This document shows positions 1 to 8,485 of a stretch of DNA of 64,000 nucleotides, piece by piece; the stretch's first letter is position 1; every line of letters begins with the position of its first letter. The position numbers and the translations under genes were made by a program. The stretch comes from Capilliphycus robustus (GTDB taxonomy: Bacteria > Cyanobacteriota > Cyanobacteriia > Cyanobacteriales > Microcoleaceae): assembly GCF_034932365.1 (NCBI RefSeq), contig NZ_JAYGHR010000063.1, positions 62,001 through 126,000 of the forward strand. The letters are read 5' to 3'. The notes below the pieces were generated by a model. It did no database searches. It had not been told where the DNA came from and saw only the letters and a list, made by a program, of their open reading frames with translations.

Positions 1-1671
1 TTGTCGCCCTTTTCAATTGAAAGCGAAATGTCTGGCTCTGATGTAACGGTTAACCTTGTTAACGACCCGCTATTCAATAACATTAGCCTTGCTCTTTCTA
101 CTACCCTAACTCAACAAGAACTTTTAAAAACACCCATCAATTTTTCTTTCAATTGCAGCCCGGGTTCCTGTGTTGAACCGACAAGCAATTCTGCCAACGA
201 AAATCTCTATCGTCGAACACTCGCCTTAGAACATCTTATCCGCCAACAAACCCAAAACCAAAGCAACCTCAAATGTAGAATTCAACAAATTACTGAAACC
301 GCCGCTCATACCTTGGAAGCTGTCGAAAAAATCAGTCTGTATTTATACCCTCAAAACCATCAATTTTCTGAACTTGAATCTCTATTTAATGTCAATATCA
401 ATCTGGGGAATGGGCAGAAAACTGATCCGGTTTGTCTTCACTTATATGATTGCTTAACTCACTATCATTATACTCATCTCGAACCGAATACGATAGCGAC
501 ACCGCAACCCAATTATCTGGGTGAATGTCCGCTTGAATTTGCTTGGGGAAGTATTAAGCCCACTCTAAACTCGAAAGAATACAGCAGATTGTTTTCCGAC
601 TTCTCCAACCCTGTTCATCGCTCAAATCAACTGAATGTGTTAGATATTCCGCTCAAACTTGCTGAAGAAAAAATCGGATATCTGCGAATCGAACGAGGGA
701 ATATAACCGATGACTGGACAAAAGAGGAAGAATCTTTTTTGGAATGTTTAGCTCACTTAGTCAGTTTAACACTAGAACGATTCAAAAGCCAATATCTGGA
801 AAAAAAATGGTCTAGAGAACAGGAGCAACTGCAAGTTAAATTAGAGCAAAAAACCGCTACACTTCAGCAAACGACTCAAAAACTGCGATCGCAAATATCC
901 GAACGTCAAAAGCTTGAATTAACCTTACAAGATGCTCGTCATAGCGCTCAAACGGCGCTGCGAGCGAAAAGGGCGTTTCTTGCTAATATTAACCACGAAT
1001 TACGCACTCCCGTTCACGCCGTTATCGGCTATAGCGATCTTTTGTGCGAAGAAATGGTTGAACAGGGACAAATAAACTGGCTTGAAGATATGCAGATTAT
1101 TCGTGGAGAAGGATATCGACTCCTGAGTCTAATTGATAGTATTCTTGACTTGGTTCGCATCGAAGCGGGACAGATGTCATTGAACCTAGAAATCTTTGAT
1201 CCGGTAAATGTGATCAAGGGCGTTGTTAAGAGCCTTGAGTCGATGGCTGAGAAAAACCGAAATCAACTTAAACTCAGTTATGGCAATGATTTAGGACTGA
1301 TGCACACCGATTTAAGCAAATTGCAAAAAATTTTACATCACTTACTCGAAAATGCTTTGAAATTTACAGAAGGCGGTGAAATTGAGCTGACTGCTTGTCG
1401 CCAAGGGGATTGGATAGATTTCTATCTCCAGGATAACGGAATCGGGATTTCTGTCGAACAACTGCACTGTTTGTTTGAAGCTTTTACTCAAGCCGATGAT
1501 TCTCTCTGTCGCAAGTACGCGGGAACTGGACTGGGATTAACCATTTGTCGCCGTTTATGCAAAATGATCGGAGGTGATATTACGGTTTCCAGTCAGCTAG
1601 GTCAAGGTTCAACTTTTGTCGTTCGTCTGAAAGCTCATCTAGATGATACTGTGCAGTGTCAAGCGGGATGA
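1..1671 (+). CDS. Sensor histidine kinase (GAF-like region, HisKA, HATPase)
   Basis: Autophosphorylating sensor kinase, probably cytoplasmic because no membrane segment is visible. The reading frame is open to base 1 with a TTG there, so the true start may lie outside the window; an ATG at base 28 is another option. Residues about 110-265 look like a GAF-type sensory domain, and a coiled-coil stretch rich in Q, E and K follows at about 265-315. The H box (NHELRTP) puts the phospho-acceptor at His332. The catalytic domain shows the N box (LLENALKFTEGG, about 448-459), G1 (DNGIGI, about 479), F box (FEAFTQAD) and G2 (GTGLGL, about 508). No receiver domain is attached and no response regulator is adjacent, so the partner is unknown. 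It is followed after a hairpin by clpX. Family assignment is firm; signal and partner are not visible. Confidence 0.85.
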   Translation: MSPFSIESEMSGSDVTVNLVNDPLFNNISLALSTTLTQQELLKTPINFSFNCSPGSCVEPTSNSANENLYRRTLALEHLIRQQTQNQSNLKCRIQQITETAAHTLEAVEKISLYLYPQNHQFSELESLFNVNINLGNGQKTDPVCLHLYDCLTHYHYTHLEPNTIATPQPNYLGECPLEFAWGSIKPTLNSKEYSRLFSDFSNPVHRSNQLNVLDIPLKLAEEKIGYLRIERGNITDDWTKEEESFLECLAHLVSLTLERFKSQYLEKKWSREQEQLQVKLEQKTATLQQTTQKLRSQISERQKLELTLQDARHSAQTALRAKRAFLANINHELRTPVHAVIGYSDLLCEEMVEQGQINWLEDMQIIRGEGYRLLSLIDSILDLVRIEAGQMSLNLEIFDPVNVIKGVVKSLESMAEKNRNQLKLSYGNDLGLMHTDLSKLQKILHHLLENALKFTEGGEIELTACRQGDWIDFYLQDNGIGISVEQLHCLFEAFTQADDSLCRKYAGTGLGLTICRRLCKMIGGDITVSSQLGQGSTFVVRLKAHLDDTVQCQAG

Positions 1672-1721
1672 TATTTTTTGGGGTGCAGAAAGACAAAATA
1701 AACAGTAAACTGTAAGGGTAA

Positions 1722-1750
1722 GGGGTAATTCAGTTCGATAGAATTACCCC
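1722..1750 (+). terminator. Perfect 10-bp hairpin between the kinase gene and clpX
   Basis: Two perfectly complementary 10-base arms (GGGGTAATTC at 1722-1731 and GAATTACCCC at 1741-1750) enclose a 9-base loop. An AT-rich stretch with a late T run follows up to about 1780. It may terminate the kinase transcript or act as a clpX leader structure; the T tract does not directly abut the stem, so termination is likely but not certain. Confidence 0.5.
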
Positions 1751-1826
1751 AGATTTGCTTTATATTTTTCTAGCAACATCCTCCCCAACTGGGAATCCTC
1801 AAGCAACTGTTCACAAAAAGGTAAAT

Positions 1827-3176
1827 ATGTCCAGGTATGACTCCCACTTACGCTGCTCTTTCTGCGGCAAGTCCCAAGAGCAGGTTCGCAAGTTAATTGC
1901 TGGCCCTGGTGTCTACATCTGCGATGAATGCGTTGAACTTTGTAATGAAATTTTAGAGGAAGAATTTTCAGATTCTACTAACTCCTCTGCTCAATCTCCG
2001 CAACTTGATTATGCTTCTACAGGTTCAGCCAATACCAGTCTTTCATTTCAGCATATCCCCAGACCCATAGATATTAAACAACATCTTGATGATCATGTTA
2101 TTGGTCAAAATGATGCTAAAAAAGTTCTATCCGTAGCGGTTTATAATCACTATAAACGCCTGAGTCTAGAACAAGCCAGTCAGAGTGGCAATCTGAATCC
2201 TGATGATGCTGTAGAGCTACAAAAGTCGAATATTTTGTTAGTTGGCCCTACAGGTTGTGGTAAAACGTTATTGGCTCAAACTCTAGCCAAGCAACTTGAT
2301 GTTCCTTTTGCGGTTGCAGATGCCACAACCTTAACTGAAGCGGGATATGTTGGGGATGATGTGGAAAATATCTTGTTGAGACTGCTACAGGTGGCAGATT
2401 TTGATGTGGAAGCGGCTCAACGAGGGATTGTGTATATTGATGAAATTGATAAAATTGCCCGCAAGAGTGAAAATACTTCGATTACTCGCGATGTTTCTGG
2501 AGAAGGGGTACAGCAAGCACTCCTGAAAATTTTAGAAGGAACGGTGGTTAATGTTCCGCCTCAAGGGGGACGTAAGCATCCTTATCAAGAATTTATTCAA
2601 GTTGATACCAGCAAGATTTTATTTATCTGTGGTGGTGCTTTTGTGGGTTTAGAAAAGATTATTGAACAACGACTTGGGAAGAAATCATTAGGCTTTATTC
2701 AACCCACTGAGACGGGGAATAATACAGCCGTTAAGTCTGTTCAACGTCAAGATGAATTGTTAAAATACGTTGAACCAGATGATATGGTGAAGTTTGGTTT
2801 AATCCCAGAATTTATAGGGCGAATTCCCGTCGTTACGGTGATTTCACCCCTGGATGAAGAAGCTTTGATGCGGATTTTAACAGAACCTCACAATGCTCTG
2901 ATTAAACAGTATAAAAAGCTGCTGAAAATGGATAATGTTCGCTTAGAATTTGAACAGGATGCTTTACAGGCGATCGCATCGGAAGCTTATCGTCGGAAAA
3001 CGGGAGCAAGAGCATTACGAGGTATCTTGGAAGAATTGATGCTCGATGTCATGTATGAACTTCCTTCTCGTCAGGATGTGGTTCGCTGTATTATCACTCA
3101 GGAAATGGTTGAAAAACGCTCAACGGCTGAGGTTTTATGGCACCCAACCTGGCGTAGACAACACGAGTCAGCCTAA
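1827..3176 (+). CDS. clpX: ATP-dependent Clp protease ATP-binding subunit ClpX
   Basis: AAA+ unfoldase that recognises tagged proteins and feeds them to ClpP in the cytoplasm. From the ATG at 1827 the protein is 449 aa, close to the usual cyanobacterial length. It has an N-terminal C4 zinc-binding domain (Cys10, 13, 32, 35), Walker A GPTGCGKT at 140-147, Walker B with IDEID at about 204, the pore loop GYVGDD and an LGF loop that would contact ClpP. A frame extension to a TTG at 1755 exists, but it would start in the tail of the upstream hairpin region and adds 24 residues foreign to the family; AAAAGG stands just upstream of 1827. In many cyanobacteria clpX follows tig and clpP; here a histidine kinase gene lies upstream, and no clpP is in the window. 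Confidence 0.96.
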   Translation: MSRYDSHLRCSFCGKSQEQVRKLIAGPGVYICDECVELCNEILEEEFSDSTNSSAQSPQLDYASTGSANTSLSFQHIPRPIDIKQHLDDHVIGQNDAKKVLSVAVYNHYKRLSLEQASQSGNLNPDDAVELQKSNILLVGPTGCGKTLLAQTLAKQLDVPFAVADATTLTEAGYVGDDVENILLRLLQVADFDVEAAQRGIVYIDEIDKIARKSENTSITRDVSGEGVQQALLKILEGTVVNVPPQGGRKHPYQEFIQVDTSKILFICGGAFVGLEKIIEQRLGKKSLGFIQPTETGNNTAVKSVQRQDELLKYVEPDDMVKFGLIPEFIGRIPVVTVISPLDEEALMRILTEPHNALIKQYKKLLKMDNVRLEFEQDALQAIASEAYRRKTGARALRGILEELMLDVMYELPSRQDVVRCIITQEMVEKRSTAEVLWHPTWRRQHESA

Positions 3177-3189
3177 GTTTCTTGAGTCT

Positions 3190-3225
3190 AGGGATGGAAA
3201 ATTATGAAGTCGGTTTTCTATCCCT
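3190..3225. terminator. Bidirectional terminator between clpX and the TPR gene
   Basis: Arms of 12 bases (3190-3201 and 3214-3225) pair with one G-U wobble around a 12-base loop. The inner end of each arm is an A or T run, and the hairpin lies between two convergent stop codons, so it can serve both genes. Confidence 0.6.
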
Positions 3226-3236
3226 GTTTCGCTTGA

Positions 3237-5237
3237 TTAATTATTTAAAGCTGCTTGTTCGGGAGAGGTATTTGTTTTAATGGAGCGTAATTCTTTTTGA
3301 ATGGAAATGGCTTTTCCGAGAGAAGAAATGGCTTCTTGATAGTTTTTCAGTTTGGAAAGTAATGCTCCTCGAAAACGCCATGCTTCTGCATCGTTGGGTT
3401 CTAGCTTGATGGCTTGATCGTAGGCGGCGATCGCCTCAGAATATTGTTCTAATTTTTCTAAGAGGAGTCCCTGATGTCGCCAAACTTCTGAGGCTTCTGG
3501 TTTGAGTTCAATGGCTTTTTCGTAAGCAGTTAATGCTTCTGAATATTGCTTGAGTTGAACTAAAACTGAACCTTTCCCTAACCAAGCTTCATAATAGTTT
3601 GGTTGATGGTGAATTGCTGTTTCAAAAGAAGCGATCGCCTCAGAATATTGTCCTAATTGTTGTAATAAAGACGCTCTCATATTCCACAATTCGGGGGAAG
3701 TTGGATCGAGTCCAATGGCTTGTTCAAAGGAAGCGATCGCCTGTTCATAGCGTTTTAATTTACACAGTGCAACGGCTCGATTTAACCAAACTTCTCGTTT
3801 TCCAGCATCAATTGTAATGGCTCGATCATAAGAAATTATGGCTTCTTCATAGCGTTGCAATTTTCCTAATACATTACCCCGATTATGCCAGGTTTCATAT
3901 TTATTGGGCTGAATTTCTAACGCTTTATCATAAGATTCTAAGGCTTCATCATAGCGTTTAAATTTCCGCAGTAATGCGCCTCGATTGTGCCATGCTTCAT
4001 CATCTTTCGGTTGAATCTGCAAAGAGCGATCGTAAGATTCTAAGGCTTCAGCATATCGCTTTAACTTGACTAATACATTCCCACGATTGTACCAAGCTTC
4101 AGATTTTTTAGGCTGAATTTGTACAACTTTTTCATAGGCATTTAGAGCTTCGTTATAGCGGTTGAAGCGCACCAGAATATTACCTTGATTATACCAAGCT
4201 TCATCTAAGCCTGGATTCATTTTAACGGCTTTTTCAAATAAAGCTAAAGCTTCTGCATAACGGTTTTCATTCGCTAAAGCTTCTCCTTGTTTGAGATAAT
4301 CATCTGCAATGAATTCAGGGGAAGCCGAAAACTGAAAATCCCAATCTAAGTCTGTGGGTAATGGCGTTTTTGCTTGAGGATTGGCTGAGAAATGATGATT
4401 GAATTTTTCTAATAAAGATTGCTCTCTTGAGTTAAAATCTGATTGAAAATTTTGTAAGTTTTGTAGTGAATTTAACTGCAATTGATGTAATTGATCAATG
4501 GAAGTACGAGAGGCTGAGGCTTCTTGTTTGACGAAGTTAATTGATTCTTGAGCGGCTTGAATTTGTAGGGCTAATTCTTGAGCGAGGAGTTTAGATTGTT
4601 CCGTCGAAAGCGCAATTTGTTCTTCTAAGCAATCAACCTGACTGAGACTGCGATTGGCTTCTGCAACTAATTCTCGAATGATCAGACGCCGAACTAACCA
4701 AAAAAATGCCATCGTGACGATGGGTAAAAGCGTTACAACAATCAGTAAGCTATTGAGTAATGTAATGGTATAGTTAAATTCAGAGTCAGTTTGAGAAGTG
4801 GGTTGTTCAGAGAGTGTCGCGTTAGCCGTAGCGAGATGAAGATCTGAGGAGAAAGGGCGATCGCTTTCTGAAAAAGTTTTTACTAATAAAGCTAACCAAG
4901 TTTGATCGAATAATGAGTTGATTTTTGGTTGATTGGACTGCGATAATTGAGCAGAGCGAGGTAAGGGTTGAACTGCCGAAGCAACAATTAAATGATTTCC
5001 TGTTGTTGGCTGAGAAATTGAGGGGGAAAACTCCTGCACAATCAACATTTCCGGCGTACTTACCGATGGCATCTGCTGTGATGCGATCGCTTCAATCGAA
5101 TCAATTTTGTTGTCGGTTTCAGGTATTATCCCTGAAGAAGTGGATAGCCGAGCCTCAGAAATCGAACTCGCTTCGCTGATGGAGTTCTGAGCGACTAAAG
5201 CCGCTAAAGCTAAAAATGTTACATTTGATAATTTCAT
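3237..5237 (-). CDS. Membrane-anchored protein with ten TPR repeats
   Basis: Predicted scaffold for protein-protein contacts; partner unknown. The ATG at 5237 gives 666 aa and begins with a signal-like hydrophobic stretch (residues about 1-22); a TTG three codons upstream is possible but less likely. A low-complexity linker leads to a strong membrane segment at about 160-185 (ending FFWLVRRLIIREL), then a glutamine-rich coiled coil at about 185-270. The C-terminal half holds ten consecutive 34-residue TPR units with the pattern W-x2-(R/Q)G-x2-L and Y-x-EA-x3-(Y/F)-x2-A. At DNA level these are diverged 102-bp tandem repeats, several carrying the HIP1 octamer. The gene converges on clpX. Similar TPR proteins are abundant in filamentous cyanobacteria, but a specific function cannot be read. 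Confidence 0.85.
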   Translation of the reverse strand: MKLSNVTFLALAALVAQNSISEASSISEARLSTSSGIIPETDNKIDSIEAIASQQMPSVSTPEMLIVQEFSPSISQPTTGNHLIVASAVQPLPRSAQLSQSNQPKINSLFDQTWLALLVKTFSESDRPFSSDLHLATANATLSEQPTSQTDSEFNYTITLLNSLLIVVTLLPIVTMAFFWLVRRLIIRELVAEANRSLSQVDCLEEQIALSTEQSKLLAQELALQIQAAQESINFVKQEASASRTSIDQLHQLQLNSLQNLQNFQSDFNSREQSLLEKFNHHFSANPQAKTPLPTDLDWDFQFSASPEFIADDYLKQGEALANENRYAEALALFEKAVKMNPGLDEAWYNQGNILVRFNRYNEALNAYEKVVQIQPKKSEAWYNRGNVLVKLKRYAEALESYDRSLQIQPKDDEAWHNRGALLRKFKRYDEALESYDKALEIQPNKYETWHNRGNVLGKLQRYEEAIISYDRAITIDAGKREVWLNRAVALCKLKRYEQAIASFEQAIGLDPTSPELWNMRASLLQQLGQYSEAIASFETAIHHQPNYYEAWLGKGSVLVQLKQYSEALTAYEKAIELKPEASEVWRHQGLLLEKLEQYSEAIAAYDQAIKLEPNDAEAWRFRGALLSKLKNYQEAISSLGKAISIQKELRSIKTNTSPEQAALNN

Positions 5238-5621
5238 AACGCTCAACTCACGTGCAAGCTAGGAGGGATAAATCGCCGGATCAATTGACTCAAATTTGCA
5301 CTGAAAACCGTTTTAACCTACAAACGAAGTCAGAGTTTAAGTGCTACTTAGTTTTACGCAAATCTCCAGATCAATCAGGACATATTGGTGTAAAACTTTT
5401 CTCCATTCGCCTCAGTACATCAGGCTTTCACCCTTGGATCTCGTATAAAATCTAGGAATGCTCCTGAATCTGTAAACCGCTCTACGAAAATAACATTTAA
5501 CTTCAGCATTCAGGGTGAGCATTGAAAGGTAGCACAAAACTCTGAAGCTGATCGCAGCCCGTTGAGGTTTTCTAACCTGTAGCGACTGCCTTAATTTATT
5601 GAAAAAACAATCACAAATACA
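5238..5621. other. Divergent intergenic region, 384 bp
   Basis: Lies between the divergently transcribed TPR and S8 peptidase genes and must hold both promoters. A TATAAA at 5444-5449 is a possible -10 box without a convincing -35. A 67-codon frame from a GTG at 5252 shows no family signature and is not accepted as a gene. Nothing else was seen. Confidence 0.4.
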
Positions 5622-6671
5622 ATGGATTCACAAGTGCCTCAATTGTCAGAACAAGGAAGTGACAGCCCGATTTTTGTCTTACCTCCCTACAAAGTTGAAC
5701 GAGTTTTAGTTGCTGCTGCTGAAGTGATTGACTGGGGATTAGAAATGTTTGCCATCCCCAATTTATGGAAACAAACGAAAGGTAAAGGCATCAAAGTTGC
5801 TGTTCTCGATACGGGAATCGCCCTCAGACATCCTGAACTCGTTGATGCGGTTGAAGATGCTCGCGATTTTACCAACAGTCCTTCTGGCCCGAGTGATGTA
5901 GAGGGACACGGAACCCACGTAGCTGGAATTATTGCCGCTCGGGAAAACCGAGGTGGGGTTGTCGGTGTTGCTCCTGAAGCGAAACTGCTGGTGGGTAAAG
6001 TTTTAGGTGATAATGGCTACGGTACTGCTCAACAGCTTGTCAATGGGATTCGCTGGGCGATTGATAAAAAAGCAGATATTATTTCGATGAGTTTGGGAAG
6101 TCCTCTACCCAGCGAGGAAATGCACGCGGCGATTAAAGCGGCGGTTCAAGCGGGTATTTTTGTGATTTGTGCAGCAGGTAATAGTGGCCCTAATCTAGAA
6201 ACGGTAGAATATCCGGCAATTTACCCGGAAACGATTGCGGTTGGGGCCATTGATCGGACTCGACGTGTGGCTCAGTTTTCTTCTCGCGGTAAAGCGGTTG
6301 ATATTGTGGCACCGGGAGATAATATTCTTTCGACTTATCCACCTCGAGGGGTTGCTGTTTTGAGTGGAACTTCGATGGCAACGCCTTTTGTTAGTGGAGT
6401 TGTGGCGTTGATGCTGGCGAAACATCGCAGCTTTGGGGGTCAGACGGCGGTTAAAACTCAAGCCGAGTTAATTGAACATCTGCAAAAAACGGCGATTGAT
6501 GCGGGTATGCCGGGATTTGACCCTTATTATGGGTTTGGGTTAATTAATCCGGAGGCTTTGTTATTATCGCATTTAGACCGAACACTACAAAGCCTTGCTA
6601 AAGAAGAATTAACGAGTAAGTACATTCAAAGACTTAAACAACTGAGTCAAGATTCTGCGAACAGTCATTAA
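5622..6671 (+). CDS. S8 family serine peptidase (subtilisin-like)
   Basis: Endopeptidase of the subtilase family. The catalytic triad is complete: Asp63 in VLDTG, His96 in GHGTHVAG and Ser251 in GTSMATP; Asn187 in AAGNSGP is the expected oxyanion residue. At 349 aa it is a compact catalytic domain with only about 55 residues ahead of the Asp motif. No signal peptide, cleavable prodomain or C-terminal extension is evident, so it may act inside the cell or leave by an unseen route. The ATG at 5622 has no clear Shine-Dalgarno sequence. The gene stands alone and ends at a hairpin terminator. The substrate is unknown. Confidence 0.93.
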   Translation: MDSQVPQLSEQGSDSPIFVLPPYKVERVLVAAAEVIDWGLEMFAIPNLWKQTKGKGIKVAVLDTGIALRHPELVDAVEDARDFTNSPSGPSDVEGHGTHVAGIIAARENRGGVVGVAPEAKLLVGKVLGDNGYGTAQQLVNGIRWAIDKKADIISMSLGSPLPSEEMHAAIKAAVQAGIFVICAAGNSGPNLETVEYPAIYPETIAVGAIDRTRRVAQFSSRGKAVDIVAPGDNILSTYPPRGVAVLSGTSMATPFVSGVVALMLAKHRSFGGQTAVKTQAELIEHLQKTAIDAGMPGFDPYYGFGLINPEALLLSHLDRTLQSLAKEELTSKYIQRLKQLSQDSANSH

Positions 6672-6674
6672 AAA

Positions 6675-6708
6675 AAAAACCCGGTTTCCCAGAAGTTACC
6701 GGGTTTTT
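6675..6708. terminator. Bidirectional rho-independent terminator
   Basis: An 11-base arm (A run plus CCCGGT, 6675-6685) pairs perfectly with 6698-6708 (ACCGGG plus T run) around a 12-base loop. It starts four bases after the S8 peptidase stop and ends just before the stop of the convergent gene, so both can use it. Confidence 0.85.
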
Positions 6709-6709
6709 A

Positions 6710-7870
6710 TTATTGGGGATTGAGTAAATAAAAACTGGGTTTTGCATTTTCATCGGGGAGAATATCCCGAATATTTTTCACATCCCAACGTTGACATAAA
6801 CTTGAAAAAGCCTGTAAACTTTCTAATCGGGCTGATAGTTCGCTTAAGGTGTCTAAATATTCCGCGATCGCAATTTGCTGATAAGTCCATTTTTGATCCA
6901 GTTGGGAAGCGTGAAACATCTCAAACTCGACTTCTGCATCTTGTTGTCGCTCTTTAATTTTGTTCGGAGATAATCGACAATCAACCGAAGAAATTTGAGC
7001 GATGCGTTCAACTCGTTCTCGACTAATATGGGGATGAAAACGGGACGCACCAAACCGATAAGCCGTTGAGAATTGGGGACGTTCATCAACTAATAATTTA
7101 TCCGCCCATTGAATAGCTACTTGTTTAAAGCGAGGAACTTCTAAAATTAGCAATTGTTCCGCATCATTAATCAGTCCAGTTTCTAACAAAAGATTCGCTT
7201 CAACCGCAGTCGCAACCGCCCAACCTTGTACCGCAATATCGGCTTTTAAAATTGTTTCGGCGTCTAACTCCGGTAGAGTTTGCATGGCTTGGTTAGACAG
7301 AATCATTCTAACTTTTGAAGCCACTTTTATGGTGTCTTGTACGGGAGATTCAGGAAAACGATTGCGGTTGAGAAGTTCTGCTTGTAAAGCCGCTATCTCT
7401 TTGAGAATAATCGTTTGATGAAGTTCGGCGATCGCATTTCCCAAACGTTTTTGTTCTTCGGTGTTGTATTCGACCAATAAACACAGATATACTAGCTGGT
7501 TGCTCATCTGATTTAAGCGGTTTTCTATGCGATCAAAGCCTGCTTCAACGAGTTTATGCAGAGTATCTAATGAAGCTTGAATTTGGTGGAGTTTAAAACC
7601 CATATAGATGAATCCCGCCACACTCACACCCAGATTTAGAACACTTGCTCCCGCAGAAATTTGAGTGAGTTTTAAGACAGAAGCCAAGTTTTCTTCAACT
7701 TTATTAAACTTAGACAGGATTTCTGTTAAGCCAGAAGGTTCGACGAGATGGCGAACAATTTGACCCGTACCAGTTTCTCGGATCACTCCCCCAAATCGTT
7801 TGAGAGAACCATCGATTAAACCTTGTATAATCACCGGATCATCAATTAAAAAAGTTGTATCAATTAACAC
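6710..7870 (-). CDS. Unknown 386-aa protein, third gene of the dynamin-like operon
   Basis: No family recognised. The GTG start at 7870 is supported by GGAG six bases upstream. The N-terminal 65 residues are mostly polar; a hydrophobic segment follows at about 72-95 (ISAGASVLNLGVSVAGF), which could insert into a membrane. Next comes an amphipathic, coiled-coil-like stretch (about 95-170) and a mainly helical C-terminal domain with no cysteine or histidine cluster and no nucleotide-binding motif. It begins 13 bases after the preceding small membrane-protein gene and is surely cotranscribed with the dynamin-like GTPase. That points to a membrane-linked partner or accessory role, but this is inference from context only. 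Confidence 0.7.
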   Translation of the reverse strand: MLIDTTFLIDDPVIIQGLIDGSLKRFGGVIRETGTGQIVRHLVEPSGLTEILSKFNKVEENLASVLKLTQISAGASVLNLGVSVAGFIYMGFKLHQIQASLDTLHKLVEAGFDRIENRLNQMSNQLVYLCLLVEYNTEEQKRLGNAIAELHQTIILKEIAALQAELLNRNRFPESPVQDTIKVASKVRMILSNQAMQTLPELDAETILKADIAVQGWAVATAVEANLLLETGLINDAEQLLILEVPRFKQVAIQWADKLLVDERPQFSTAYRFGASRFHPHISRERVERIAQISSVDCRLSPNKIKERQQDAEVEFEMFHASQLDQKWTYQQIAIAEYLDTLSELSARLESLQAFSSLCQRWDVKNIRDILPDENAKPSFYLLNPQ

Positions 7871-7883
7871 GAAAATCTCCTAT

Positions 7884-8408
7884 TTATCGAGCGTAAAGAA
7901 AGGGTAATTGATCGTCATAATTAAATAGGCGATCAGATACATTAACTCCTGTTGCAATATTTGGTAATTTTTCAAAAGCATCACTTCGATCAATGGAAGT
8001 GACATCTTTAGCAAATCCTTTTTCGTAATTAGACAAACTAATTAACAAGAAGTATACATCATACTCAGATGTATCTAATACTTTCGATTTTTTCAGAAAA
8101 TCATTAGTAGTATTCAACTTGAGAAGATCGGATTCTTCTCCCATCCATAAAGCTTGTGTAGCTCGGTACAAAGACCAACAGTCATCAGCTTTAATCTTTC
8201 CATTTGCTTTGATAGATTGGATTACTTTTTCTTGTTTGGCACTAACTACCAGCACTAGAAAATAATTTTTTTGTCCACTTTGACGATTGGTTTTACCACT
8301 TAGGCTTGTATCGGGACAATCATTGAAAGTCTTCTGTTCTTTATTTTTCTCTACTTGTTGATACAAAATAAAAAAACCACCAAAAAGTAACAAAAACAAA
8401 AGTTCCAT
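7884..8408 (-). CDS. Small membrane-anchored protein of unknown function
   Basis: A 174-aa protein with a single hydrophobic segment at residues 2-17 (ELLFLLLFGGFFILYQ), followed by a charged KNKEQK stretch that suggests a cytoplasmic tail. The remainder is a small soluble domain with alternating hydrophobic and polar residues and two cysteines (about 31 and 76); no family is recognised. The ATG start has TAGGAA about ten bases upstream. The gene lies between the dynamin-like GTPase gene (77 bases upstream) and the 386-aa gene (13 bases downstream), so it is likely part of the same membrane system. The product is real by context and coding bias, but its role is unknown. Confidence 0.65.
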   Translation of the reverse strand: MELLFLLLFGGFFILYQQVEKNKEQKTFNDCPDTSLSGKTNRQSGQKNYFLVLVVSAKQEKVIQSIKANGKIKADDCWSLYRATQALWMGEESDLLKLNTTNDFLKKSKVLDTSEYDVYFLLISLSNYEKGFAKDVTSIDRSDAFEKLPNIATGVNVSDRLFNYDDQLPFLYAR

Positions 8409-8485
8409 GTTTAGAAAATTCCTATTTACAAGGTGAATGGTTTTCTGTGAAAAAAATACACTTCTACTGATTTTAAGTAAAAGTC

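Noticed and set aside
3280..4300. Regular repeats that might suggest a CRISPR array
   Set aside because: The 102-bp period is the coding repeat of TPR units; repeats are degenerate and there are no unique spacers.
5252..5455. 67-codon frame on the plus strand from a GTG
   Set aside because: No family signature and composition unlike the neighbouring genes; it occupies the region that must hold the divergent promoters.
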